Assembly: GCA_036276235.1 (NCBI GenBank)
Contig: DATBDZ010000038.1
Coordinates: 1 to 29,381, forward strand
Length of the DNA: 29,381 nucleotides
Direction of reading: 5' to 3'
Source of the DNA: JANWHF01 sp036276235
GTDB lineage: Bacteria > Planctomycetota > Phycisphaerae > Tepidisphaerales > Tepidisphaeraceae
The translations under genes were made by a program, and so were the position numbers. Position 1 is the first letter of the stretch; the number at the start of each line of letters is the position of its first letter. Shown here one piece after another: positions 1-8,288 of this stretch. The notes under the pieces are model-generated. The model had not been told where the DNA came from, ran no database searches, and worked only from the letters and a program-made list of their open reading frames with translations.

Positions 1-351
1 ACTAATTGGTAGGGCGGGCACTGCCCGCCGACGTCGTGGTTCGCGTGTGCACACGCAGGTGAAGACTCGGAGCATTGAGAGGCTCGCGCGTGGTGCCGCA
101 AGTCAACACGCCGCCGAAGCCTTTGCCAGATAGGGGAGCCAGAGATGAAGTTCATAGCACGCTCGATCAAGCTGCCCGAACCACGCTAATTTATACCTGC
201 GCCTTCGTAAACAGGCTATGGGATTTCTCCTCGCGGGCGTGGCAGCAGCGCTTTGCAGGGTGGGTGTAATCGCCCACCACGAGCGGCAAATGGCGGGCGG
301 GTACACCCACCCCTACAGGACCGTTCTCCCGAGAATCAGATGCCCCCGATC
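1..351. repeat. non-coding region with palindromic repeats
   Basis: No gene is supported here. It holds three inverted repeats: GGCGGGCA/TGCCCGCC (13-20 and 22-29), the 14-bp perfect palindrome GCGTGTGCACACGC (43-56), and a copy of a repeat family recurring in the window with arms GGGTGGGTGTA (258-268) and TACACCCACCC (302-312). A 14-codon frame at 145-189 has a GGGGAG 7 nt upstream but nothing else supports it. The region lies downstream of the minus-strand vWA gene that ends at 352. Confidence 0.6.
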
Positions 352-3192
352 TTACACCAGCCCGCCGATCTTTCGTAACACCCACTCGGCGGTGATCAGC
401 GCGACGAACAACGCCAGGAAGCCCCAATGTGCCGCCCGCGTGAAGCGGTCATTGGGGTCGGCGAACAAGCCAAGCTGCCTTGTCACCGTCTGCTCGTGCG
501 GCGTGCGCGGAACGTAATCGGCCAGCAGATCCAGATACTCGGCGTCAACCGCCAAGCCGTTGCCTTCGCTGGCGACTCGTGCCAGCGCGGCACGATCGGG
601 ATTGACATTTTGGCGTTCGATAGTGGATGGCGCGATGACATCAAATGCAAGCGGCCGTCGCGATGCGGTTGGATCCGCCGACATGAGTCTGTCGATTGCC
701 GTTCCCTCCAGCGAGAGCTCGTACCATCCGGCCGGCAGATTCTGAAGCTGCGCGTGATAAAGCCCCGGGGTTTCGCCAGAATCTTCGAGCTGCACCCGGG
801 CAACGTCTTGGCCGGCGCTGTGGACGACGGCGGCGACTTTTTCTCCCGCCATCGGCGTAAATTCATTTGACAGAAGACGTGCTGAGATATGAATCGCCTC
901 GCCGGCGATCGCGCGCGGCTTATCGACGCCAAATCGGACAAGTTTTCCGCCGGCGGGCATATCGCTGCCGGCGACCCAGCGGATCATCTGTCCCCAGAAC
1001 CGCTCGTGCAGGTTTTCCCCCGCCACGTCGCGCAGCCGCCAGGTGGAATCGCTGGCCAGATAGATGACACGGCCCAAGCCGAGCGGCATCGTCGCCAGCA
1101 AGGCGCGTTTCCGGGCGCTCGCCAGAAGATCAGCTTTGTCTTTTGGGTTGCTCGCGCTTCGGGCCTGTTCGGCAATTCGCCACAGCACGCTGGCGGCGGG
1201 TTTCGCCTGCGTTTGCGGACTGTGCCAATACCAGGCGGGAATCGCCGACCAGAGCTTGGCGTTGGTTGCCGGATCGATCGCGAATTGGCTCAGAATGGAC
1301 GCTGCGCCTTCGGGAGCGGGGACAATGGCGAAACCGTTGTGCGCATGATCCGATAGCTCACTGCCGCTCCAATTGCTGCTCGATTCGATCGGTAGAATAT
1401 CGGCCAATGCGCTGCCTACAAACCGCGCCGGCATGTTCAGCGGCCCGGCGATCGTCACCAGTGTCGTCCCGCGATCGCGCACGGCGCGGGCGAGATTCGC
1501 CTGCGCCTCACCAGTGAGAAACTCCGGCGGCACATCGCCAATCACCACAAGATCAAACGCCGACCACTCCGCCGGCGTTTGCGGGAGAATCTGCGCCTCC
1601 TCCTTCGGATTCGTCGGCGAGGCTTTCATCGGCGCGGGCGGCGTGATGCGATCTACCTGCGCCGGATCAAGCAGAATCGTCTGAAGATGCACGCGGCTGT
1701 CCCGCTTCAAATAATTCGCCAGATATCGATACTCCCAGCGCGGCTGCTGATCGACCACCAGCGCCTCCAGCTTGTCATTCTTCACCATCACGCGTGCGGC
1801 GCGGCTGTTATTATCGAGCACCGCCTCGCCCGGAACCGGAAGGATTCTGACCTCATAAGAGTAAACGTCCGGCGATGGCGGCTTGTCGGTGAAAACGAGT
1901 GTCTCAAGACGCTGCTGCGTGGTGGCGGAAATCTTCTGCGTATCAATCAACTCCGTCCCGCGTCGCAGTTCAACGGTGGCCGATTTGCCCGCGAGCGCAT
2001 CCAAGCGGATTGCCGCCGCGATGCGAACGGTGTCGTCTCTGTAAACCCAATCCGGAGCGTCGAGCGATTCGATCGCCGCATCCGGAGAAAGCCGGCGCGA
2101 TCCGACGGCGGCGGTGAAAACACGAACGCCCCGTGTCGCAAGCTGCCGCGCCGCGTCGGCGGCGTCGCCGCCGGTGTTGGCGCGGCCATCGCTCATAATC
2201 AGCAGCGATGCATCCGTCTCGTCACTGCCGATCTGGCCGCTCACATATCGCAGTGCACCGGCCAGATCTGTCGCCGATTCAATTGGCTCGGCGGCGGCCT
2301 TGATGGCTTCCTGTAATTCCGTTTCAACCGGCTTCGCGTCGGCACCAAAGGCGACGACCCTGACGCGATGTGCCATCAGCAGGTTGCGTATCGTTGCCGG
2401 CGTGCTGAGTGTTCGGATGACAAGATCAGCGCGGCGCGGCACGCTGGTGTCTGCAAGTATGGCGCGGATTGAATCATCGCTGCCGGAGCGAAGGAGATAG
2501 CCGTTGTCAGCGTCGTCGGCCGCGCTTTGCGATCGCGCGATGAGATTGTCGAGCGATGAGGCTACGCGCTGCCAAGAGGCGGCATCAGCCGCCGAGCGCG
2601 CGGTCTTTGCGAGGGTACGAATCCCATCTTGCAGATCGGCCGATTTTGACAACGAGTCTCCCAAGACATCAAGGCGCGACACCCATGCCTTGAACTTCTC
2701 GCCTCGCTCTGCATTGAATGACGCGGTACCGGCGCGAATCGCTTGTAGCTCATCGCGCAGCAACGTCAGATTTGCCACAGTGCGATCGATACTTTCGGGA
2801 TGAACTTTTGACGGCAGTAACTCGAGCGCATTAGCCCGGCGCAGCCGCTCGATCGGCGAAGATTGAACATCCTTCTGCGCCATCGACCCGCTTCGATCGA
2901 TCAGCAACCAAAGCGTCGGCGGATCGTTTGACGTTTGCCGCCAAACCCAGAGGGGGCGAATCAGCAGGACGAATGTGAGCCCGATCAGGGCGAGACGAAT
3001 CCCCGTCAGAATCGAGACGAGCCGACGAGCCGCGATTCTGTTCTGCGCTTGGTAGAGAAGGAGGATCATTGCGCCGGCAATCAGGAGGCCGGGCGCTAAC
3101 AGCCATGCGCTGATCGCCGGATCGATGCGCAGGGTTTTATGTAGCTCAACGGCCTGCGCAAGAAGAAGAAGTTGATCGATCGTGCTCAACAT
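352..3192 (-). CDS. large membrane-anchored vWA protein with glutamine-amidotransferase-like region
   Basis: Predicted membrane protein of 946 residues and last gene of the MoxR/DUF58/vWA cluster. Two hydrophobic helices lie at about residues 29-48 and 60-80. A vWA domain follows with the metal-site motif DRSGS at about 99-103 and a later LLIMSDGRANTGG strand/loop near 336. About 235 residues separate these two elements, far more than in a compact vWA, and the extra part looks mostly helical. The middle (LVVIGDVPPEFL and following) resembles the class I glutamine-amidotransferase-like domain of BatA-like planctomycete proteins. The C-terminus has one more hydrophobic helix and a short tail. 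The frame stays open up to 3234, but that extension runs into a perfect palindrome, so ATG 3192 is preferred. No clear SD is visible. Such proteins probably form a periplasmic or membrane complex acted on by MoxR; the substrate is unknown. Confidence 0.85.
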   Translation of the reverse strand: MLSTIDQLLLLAQAVELHKTLRIDPAISAWLLAPGLLIAGAMILLLYQAQNRIAARRLVSILTGIRLALIGLTFVLLIRPLWVWRQTSNDPPTLWLLIDRSGSMAQKDVQSSPIERLRRANALELLPSKVHPESIDRTVANLTLLRDELQAIRAGTASFNAERGEKFKAWVSRLDVLGDSLSKSADLQDGIRTLAKTARSAADAASWQRVASSLDNLIARSQSAADDADNGYLLRSGSDDSIRAILADTSVPRRADLVIRTLSTPATIRNLLMAHRVRVVAFGADAKPVETELQEAIKAAAEPIESATDLAGALRYVSGQIGSDETDASLLIMSDGRANTGGDAADAARQLATRGVRVFTAAVGSRRLSPDAAIESLDAPDWVYRDDTVRIAAAIRLDALAGKSATVELRRGTELIDTQKISATTQQRLETLVFTDKPPSPDVYSYEVRILPVPGEAVLDNNSRAARVMVKNDKLEALVVDQQPRWEYRYLANYLKRDSRVHLQTILLDPAQVDRITPPAPMKASPTNPKEEAQILPQTPAEWSAFDLVVIGDVPPEFLTGEAQANLARAVRDRGTTLVTIAGPLNMPARFVGSALADILPIESSSNWSGSELSDHAHNGFAIVPAPEGAASILSQFAIDPATNAKLWSAIPAWYWHSPQTQAKPAASVLWRIAEQARSASNPKDKADLLASARKRALLATMPLGLGRVIYLASDSTWRLRDVAGENLHERFWGQMIRWVAGSDMPAGGKLVRFGVDKPRAIAGEAIHISARLLSNEFTPMAGEKVAAVVHSAGQDVARVQLEDSGETPGLYHAQLQNLPAGWYELSLEGTAIDRLMSADPTASRRPLAFDVIAPSTIERQNVNPDRAALARVASEGNGLAVDAEYLDLLADYVPRTPHEQTVTRQLGLFADPNDRFTRAAHWGFLALFVALITAEWVLRKIGGLV

Positions 3193-3215
3193 TGTGTGCG
3201 ACAGTGCGACAAAGG

Positions 3216-3264
3216 CTGTTAAGGTGACATCCACCTTTTTAAAAGGTGGATGTCACCTTAACAG
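3216..3264. repeat. 49-bp near-perfect palindrome
   Basis: Two perfect 24-nt arms (3216-3239 and 3241-3264) are separated by a single T. Transcribed leftwards, it forms a very stable hairpin in the leader of the downstream vWA gene (start 3192). It could be a mobile palindromic (REP-like) unit or a post-transcriptional control hairpin. The sequence alone does not decide between these. Confidence 0.85.
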
Positions 3265-3283
3265 TCTTAGCAGTCTCCACGTT

Positions 3284-3326
3284 ACGCATTCGTCGCTCGT
3301 GGTGGGCGAGTACACCCACCCTACAT
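3284..3326. repeat. half copy of GGGTGGGTGTACTC repeat
   Basis: A segment (CTCGTGGTGGGCGAGTACA followed by CCCACCCTAC) matches one arm and the internal part of the fuller copy at 7973-8027. It sits in the gap directly after the stop codon of the BatA-like gene (3328). The second arm is missing, so this looks like a decayed or half-site unit. Confidence 0.6.
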
Positions 3327-3327
3327 C

Positions 3328-5568
3328 TCATGCCGCCACGCGGTTCCGTGCTGGCGCCGCTTCGGTTCGCGTTCTTTGCCTTCCCATCATTTGCCACGTC
3401 AAAGCCGTTTCAACGAGGAGGCTCAGTAACAGGAACCCCGCGAGCCATTTCCAGATTTCGCCGGCACCGGGCTGGCGCGCGATTGCTGCCGCGATCTGGT
3501 CCGTGCTGATTGTTTGAATCGAAGCATTGTATGTCAGCCATCGCTGATCCGCGTCTGAGAGGACAGTCGGCTCCAGCTCGCGCGGATCGATCCCGACAGC
3601 AAAATAAACCGGCGGCATCGCTCCGGCCGACCGGAATTTCACCTGATACAGGCCCGGCTGAAACGTGTTCGGATATTGGAATTCCCATTGCCCGCTGCGG
3701 AAATCCGGTTTGCGGTCGCGATCGATTGAGCCATCGGGAAGCGTCACATCGGCGGATTGCAACGCGGGCTTTGGCGGGCCGCTCCAGAGGATCGCTGAGC
3801 CGGCGTTGATGCTGCCGTTCTTTTGGCCGCGCAGGATTGGCGCGCACAGGTGATAGATCGTCTCGTTCACCAGCGGCACAAAATTAGGCATGACGTTCCA
3901 GTTGTTCCAGCTTCCATCGGCGCTGGTGGCCCAGATGACGGCGCGGCCGCCGTTGTTGCCGACGGGATGCTCCAGCACCAGCGGATCGCCATCAGCGGTG
4001 GCCAGAATAATCTGATCGTCGCCATCCTCGGGCTTTAGCCGCCACCATTTCACGGTCGCGGCTCCGGCCAGCGCGTTGCGATCCGAGGATGCGATCAGAG
4101 CGACCATTGGATTGGATGGCGATCGAATCTCGACGGCAGGGGGGCTGGAGGCCGATTGCGGCGAGGCATCTGTCATCCCGAGCTTCGCCAGGCGTGTTCG
4201 CTGCGGGCCTAACGCGTCGGTGATGAAATCGGCGCGCGTGCGCGGGCCGAGGATAATCCAAACGCCGTGACCGGCGCTTGTGTAGTCGGCCAACCGCTGC
4301 TCGATGTCCGGCGGAAGCTCGGCGACATCGTTGATGACGATCGCGAAGTAGTCATCGAGATTGGCCGACGAGCTGTCGGCGACGCTGACGATCGTCGGTT
4401 GAATCAGCGCGGATTGCGCCCGCGCCGGATCGAGCGGCTGCATCGCCGCCGCCAGGAACTGCGCCGATTGGAAATTCCCGGCGCGCGTCAGTTGGCCGTC
4501 AACAATGAGCACCGGAAGTCGTTGCCAGACATTGATTGCCGCCACGGCGGAGTTGTCCGCGGGCAGGGCATCAATCGCGTCCGTCCAAATCTTCACCCAG
4601 TGCGAACCCGCCGCGGCAAATGTGTGATCGAAGCGAACGGTCACCGATTGCCCAACGGGCAGCGAAGGAATCTGCATCGGCGTCGCCGACTCGCGGCCAT
4701 CGATCGCCATGTGAATCGCCAGTGCCGTGAAATCAGTCGATCCCTGATTCGAGATCGCGGCCAAAATCTGCGACGGGCGATTGATGCCGACCAGATTCGG
4801 CTCGACTGTGATCGCACCAACGGAAACATTCGCGGCGGATTTGGGCGGTTGAAGCGCGATGTTGTAGGTGCTGGCGCGCCCGTTGTCCGAAGCGGTGCCG
4901 GTGCCGGTCGCGGCACGCCATGCGCCCGGGTCTCCGATTTGCCAGTTGGCGCGCTGCTGATCGGAGAGGACGAGGACGAGCTTGCGCGCGTTGGAGCCAT
5001 GCGAAAGCATTTGCCGCGCGACGCCGATGGCTTGCAGCATCGAGCAATCGGTCATGCCGGGCTTAAGCTGCCGCAGCGACTGACACAGTTTCACTGCATC
5101 GCCCGCTGGCGCGGGAGCCGCCGATAGTGCGCGCGGCTCATGCTCGGCGAGAATGATGGATAGCGTGTCGCCGTGACCGAGCGTTCGCGCCGATTCTTCA
5201 ACGATCGCAGCCGCCTGGTCGAAAAGCGTTTGATCGCCAACGACGCGGCTCATCGACAGCGAATGATCGAGGACAAACGCCACGTCGGTCGGCGCTTCGG
5301 TGCCGAGCTTGGATGTGATTCCATTGCTCACGATTGGCCGCGCCAGCGCCCAGGCGAGCAGCAGCAGGGCGGCAACGCGCACCGCCAGCAGCAGCCATTG
5401 ATCGACTCGCCTTCGGCGTCGCGCTTGGAGTTGCGATTCCAGCAGAAACCGCATCGCGCCCCAATGGATCGGCGTCGTGCGCTGCCGATGCAGCAAATGA
5501 ATCACGATCGGAATGCTCGCCAGGAGAATCCCGCTCAGCAGCAGTGGCCAGCCCATCAGGAAGGTCAT
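3328..5568 (-). CDS. BatA-type N-terminal plus vWA domain protein
   Basis: A 746-residue membrane protein. It begins with the BatA/double-transmembrane N-terminal signature (MGWPLLLSGILLASIPIVIH, then a basic stretch RRRRRVDQW and a second helix to about residue 77). A vWA domain carries the metal-site variant DHSLS at 101-105. A glutamine-amidotransferase-like region follows in the middle (YFAIVINDVAELPP, GVWIILGPRT), and a single hydrophobic helix near the C-terminus is followed by an Arg/Ala-rich tail. The frame extends upstream to 5700, but that part translates a low-complexity Thr/Asn/Gln repeat, so ATG 5568 at the start of the domain was chosen. It lies between the DUF58 gene and the larger vWA gene, with about 130-nt gaps on each side filled by repeats. 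Probable partner of the MoxR ATPase; exact function unknown. Confidence 0.88.
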   Translation of the reverse strand: MTFLMGWPLLLSGILLASIPIVIHLLHRQRTTPIHWGAMRFLLESQLQARRRRRVDQWLLLAVRVAALLLLAWALARPIVSNGITSKLGTEAPTDVAFVLDHSLSMSRVVGDQTLFDQAAAIVEESARTLGHGDTLSIILAEHEPRALSAAPAPAGDAVKLCQSLRQLKPGMTDCSMLQAIGVARQMLSHGSNARKLVLVLSDQQRANWQIGDPGAWRAATGTGTASDNGRASTYNIALQPPKSAANVSVGAITVEPNLVGINRPSQILAAISNQGSTDFTALAIHMAIDGRESATPMQIPSLPVGQSVTVRFDHTFAAAGSHWVKIWTDAIDALPADNSAVAAINVWQRLPVLIVDGQLTRAGNFQSAQFLAAAMQPLDPARAQSALIQPTIVSVADSSSANLDDYFAIVINDVAELPPDIEQRLADYTSAGHGVWIILGPRTRADFITDALGPQRTRLAKLGMTDASPQSASSPPAVEIRSPSNPMVALIASSDRNALAGAATVKWWRLKPEDGDDQIILATADGDPLVLEHPVGNNGGRAVIWATSADGSWNNWNVMPNFVPLVNETIYHLCAPILRGQKNGSINAGSAILWSGPPKPALQSADVTLPDGSIDRDRKPDFRSGQWEFQYPNTFQPGLYQVKFRSAGAMPPVYFAVGIDPRELEPTVLSDADQRWLTYNASIQTISTDQIAAAIARQPGAGEIWKWLAGFLLLSLLVETALTWQMMGRQRTRTEAAPARNRVAA

Positions 5569-5582
5569 CTTTGGGGAGAATA

Positions 5583-5696
5583 AGTTGTCAGTGGTCAGTT
5601 GTCTGTAGTTGTTGGTTGTGGGTTGTTTGTTGTTGGTTGGAGAAGGTACTTGCGGGTTACGACAACCCACCACCAACAACCCACCACCAACAACTC
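5583..5696. repeat. low-complexity GTTGTTGGTTG / CAACCACCAAC inverted repeat
   Basis: A G/T-only tract (GTTGTTGGTTGTGGGTTG and similar, about 5607-5641) faces a C/A-only tract (CAACCCACCACC and similar, about 5662-5694), giving a long imperfect hairpin between the DUF58 gene and the BatA-like gene. It creates a spurious N-terminal extension of the latter. It resembles dispersed repeats common in planctomycete intergenic regions. Confidence 0.7.
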
Positions 5697-6578
5697 TCAC
5701 CTTCTCCCAATATACATCGTCAGCGCCTCATCGAACGGCTGGCTGGTGTTGAGCAATACATGGCTCAGATGCAATCGGCTGGCGGCGTCGCGGATTGATT
5801 TCTGGTGCTTGTCCAGGTTCCGCAGATAAGTTTGCCGTGCGAGCGCGGGATCGAGGCGCAGGCGTTGGCCGAGTCGTTCGAGGTTTTCGAAAAGGCTCCA
5901 GCGCTTGAAAGGAAATTCCAGCTCGTCGTTTGCCATCACCTGCATCAGGATCACTTCGTGCCGCATGTGGCGGAGATGATGCAGCGATTCGATCAGTGCC
6001 GCCGGGTCGTCAATGAGATCGGAGATGATGATGACCAATCCGCGCCGATCGATGCGCTCGGCCACCGCGTGGAGCACAGGCGCAATGCCCGATTCCTCTT
6101 GCGGCTGACTCTCCTCCAGCGTCTGCACGATCCGCATGAGCTGCGACGGCGCCGATCGCGCGGGGATGAATTGCCGCATCGATTTGTCGAAGGTGATCAA
6201 GCCCGCCGCGTCCTGCTGATTCAGGATTAAGTAACCGAGACACGCCGCCACGAATTGGGCGTAGCGGAATTTGCTAAGTGGGTCGGCGGCACCCTGGTAC
6301 GCCATCGATCCGCTGGCATCGAGCACAATATGCGCCCTCAGATTCGTCGAGACTTCGTATTGCTTGATGTAGTACCGCTCGCTCTTGGCGTAGACGCGCC
6401 AATCAAGCCGCTTGAGATCATCACCGGGCGAATATTGGCGATGTTGCGCAAAATCCAGCGCAAACCCCAGATGCGGCGATCGATGCATTCCGTGAATGTA
6501 TCCATCCATCACCTGCCGCGCCACCAGCTCGAGGCGACCGATCTTCAGCAGGGAATGGGGGTCGAGAAGCGATTGCAT
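5697..6578 (-). CDS. DUF58 domain protein
   Basis: A soluble 293-residue protein of the DUF58 family, which carries a vWA-like fold. The family signature is plain: HRQYSPGDDLKRLDW followed by RVYAKSERYYIKQYE at residues 47-75, and then the metal-site motif LDASGSM at 86-92. A later FDKSMRQFIPAR and the LVIIISDLIDD strand complete the domain. The length is typical. It sits immediately downstream of the MoxR ATPase gene and upstream of the two membrane vWA genes, the standard order for MoxR-associated clusters. Its role is probably as a cytoplasmic partner linking the ATPase to the membrane vWA proteins (inference from conserved context). ATG 6578 is used; the upstream sequence shows no convincing SD. 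Confidence 0.93.
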   Translation of the reverse strand: MQSLLDPHSLLKIGRLELVARQVMDGYIHGMHRSPHLGFALDFAQHRQYSPGDDLKRLDWRVYAKSERYYIKQYEVSTNLRAHIVLDASGSMAYQGAADPLSKFRYAQFVAACLGYLILNQQDAAGLITFDKSMRQFIPARSAPSQLMRIVQTLEESQPQEESGIAPVLHAVAERIDRRGLVIIISDLIDDPAALIESLHHLRHMRHEVILMQVMANDELEFPFKRWSLFENLERLGQRLRLDPALARQTYLRNLDKHQKSIRDAASRLHLSHVLLNTSQPFDEALTMYIGRR

Positions 6579-6640
6579 TTGCGGTTTTCAATACTCGATT
6601 CGTGAAGTACGGAGCGACCCATGTAATGACCCTGAACGGT

Positions 6641-6716
6641 GTCATGCTGAGGTACTCCGAAGCATCTGGCCGGCCTTCGCGAATGAGCCAGATGCTTCGG
6701 AGTACCTCAGCATGAC
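6641..6716. repeat. perfect 30-bp inverted repeat
   Basis: Arms at 6641-6670 and 6687-6716 are exact reverse complements over 30 nt around a 16-nt loop. The arm begins GTCATGCTGAGGTACTCCGA. It occupies the gap between the MoxR gene and the DUF58 gene and would form a strong hairpin in the operon transcript. No T-tract follows on the minus strand, so it is not an obvious terminator. It resembles the dispersed GTCATnCTGAG repeats of many environmental bacteria. Confidence 0.9.
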
Positions 6717-6778
6717 ATTTTATTGCTTCGATGTTGTTGAAGGATAATCAGTACATCGCCGCAATCGCAGGCCGTAAC

Positions 6779-7804
6779 TCACTTAACCGTTTCCTTTAGC
6801 AGTTGGTCAACTATCCGATCGCTATTCATCCCCGCGGCTTCGGCGCTGAAGTTGGTCAGGATGCGATGCCGGAGAACCGGATGGGCGACTTTTACGATGT
6901 CTTCGGTCGTTACATGCACGCGGCCATGCAGAATGGCGCGGGCTTTGCCGGCCAACACCAAATAGATGCTGGCGCGCGGGCCGGCACCCCATTGCACTAG
7001 CTCATTGATGAACGCGGGCGTGCCGGGCTCGTTTGGTCGTGTCGCGCGGACCAGATCGCGGGCGAAGACCAGCACATGCTCGGCGACGGGCACTCGCCGC
7101 ACCAGCGCTTGCAGATTCAGGATGGCCGGCCCATCCAGCAGGCGGCCGAGCTGCGCGCGGTAGTCGCTCGTCGCCTGCTTCATGATCTGAATCTCATCGG
7201 CGGCAGAGGGGTATCGCACCAGCGTCATAAACATAAAGCGATCGAGCTGCGCCTCGGGCAGAGGATAAGTGCCTTCCTGCTCGATCGGATTTTGCGTCGC
7301 CAATACAAAGAACGGCTCGGGAAGATCGTAGGTCGTCTCGCCGATGGTGACCTTGTGCTCCTGCATCGCCTCGAGCAGTGCCGCCTGCGTTTTGGGCGGC
7401 GTGCGATTCACTTCGTCCGCCAGCACGATGTTGGCAAAGAGCGGCCCCTTCATGAACCGAAAAATGCGCCGGCCGGTGGTGTGATCCTCTTCCAGCACAT
7501 CCGTGCCGGTGATATCCGATGGCATCAGATCGGGCGTGAACTGAATGCGTTTAAACGTCAGATGCAGCACATCGCTGATCGTCTGAACCAGCAGCGTCTT
7601 GGCCAACCCCGGCACGCCAACCAGCAGCACATGCCCGCGGCAAAACATGGCCGTCAGCACCTGCTCAACCACATCCTGCTGCCCGACGATGACCTTCCCC
7701 AGCTCGGCGGCCATCGTCTGATACGCCGCTGAGAGTTGCTCGACAGCGGCAAGATCGCGCGACGACCCGAGCGGTTTGGTTGTAACTTCTGTCTCGATAC
7801 TCAT
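6779..7804 (-). CDS. MoxR-family AAA+ ATPase
   Basis: A 341-residue AAA+ ATPase of the MoxR family, a chaperone-like ATPase that typically acts on vWA-domain partners. Walker A is GVPGLAKT (residues 63-70), Walker B is IVLADE (126-131) followed by the MoxR hallmark VNRTPPKTQAALLEAMQE, and sensor I lies in LATQNPIEQEGTYPLPEAQ. The C-terminal lid domain is complete. The frame is open up to 7915, but ATG 7804 fits the family length and places the conserved helix correctly. It is the first gene of the minus-strand cluster, so its promoter should lie in the repeat-rich region right of 7804. All catalytic motifs are intact. Confidence 0.95.
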   Translation of the reverse strand: MSIETEVTTKPLGSSRDLAAVEQLSAAYQTMAAELGKVIVGQQDVVEQVLTAMFCRGHVLLVGVPGLAKTLLVQTISDVLHLTFKRIQFTPDLMPSDITGTDVLEEDHTTGRRIFRFMKGPLFANIVLADEVNRTPPKTQAALLEAMQEHKVTIGETTYDLPEPFFVLATQNPIEQEGTYPLPEAQLDRFMFMTLVRYPSAADEIQIMKQATSDYRAQLGRLLDGPAILNLQALVRRVPVAEHVLVFARDLVRATRPNEPGTPAFINELVQWGAGPRASIYLVLAGKARAILHGRVHVTTEDIVKVAHPVLRHRILTNFSAEAAGMNSDRIVDQLLKETVK

Positions 7805-8288
7805 TGCAAGCGCAGTATAGACGACGGCGGACATTTGGGGATAGGGCAGACAGCGAGGGCAAACGTCGAAAGCACCGAACGTCTGTCGGGTCTGTCTCAT
7901 TCCGTTCCTCGGCACCAGGGAAGGGTAGGGAGGGGGTTCGCGCGATTGGAGCTCGATGGACAGGAAATTGTAGGGTGGGTGTACTCAACCACCACGAGTG
8001 AGAAATGGTCGTCGAGTACACCCACCCGGGTGCGTGACACTTTATGCGGCTGTATTTCTCCCTCCTCCGGTAGTCCGGGGGAGGGCTGGGGTGGGGGTTG
8101 TGTAGAACGGGCGCTGCTCGCAAGAGACCCCCACCCTTAACCCTCCCCCGGAGTACCGGAGGAGGGGACGGGACTCGTCGCCGAAATTGTCACGCGCTAC
8201 ACCCACCCTACACGGAGCGGCGACATTTTCACGCGAGACGAATGCGATTATGATCTGCCATTGGCCTCGCCTCTTAAACGGAGCCGCC
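7805..8288. repeat. non-coding divergent region with two palindromic repeat families
   Basis: This gap separates the minus-strand MoxR cluster from the plus-strand zincin gene, so promoters for both must lie here; no convincing -35/-10 pair was identified. It holds (1) a full copy of the GGGTGGGTGTACTC repeat with 14-bp perfect arms at 7973-7986 and 8014-8027; (2) a roughly 40-bp imperfect inverted repeat with arms at about 8060-8099 and 8126-8166 (CCCTCCTCCGG ... CCGGAGGAGGG); and (3) a half-site TACACCCACCCTAC at about 8205-8218. Frames crossing these repeats look spurious. Confidence 0.75.

Noticed and set aside
145..189. 14-codon frame MKFIARSIKLPEPR preceded by GGGGAG
   Set aside because: Same size as the frame at 19234 and with a fair SD, but it lies among palindromic repeats, has no downstream gene on its strand, and nothing else supports it.
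3193..3234. Longer N-terminus of the vWA gene starting at 3234
   Set aside because: It would translate one arm of the perfect palindrome and has no properly spaced SD; ATG 3192 gives a sensible N-terminus.
5569..5700. N-terminal extension of the BatA-like protein
   Set aside because: Thr/Asn/Gln low-complexity translation of a repeat; the BatA domain begins at 5568.
352..7804. MoxR/DUF58/vWA cluster as a new defence system
   Set aside because: Gene order and domains match the widespread MoxR-BatA type cluster. No nuclease or effector domain is present in the cluster.
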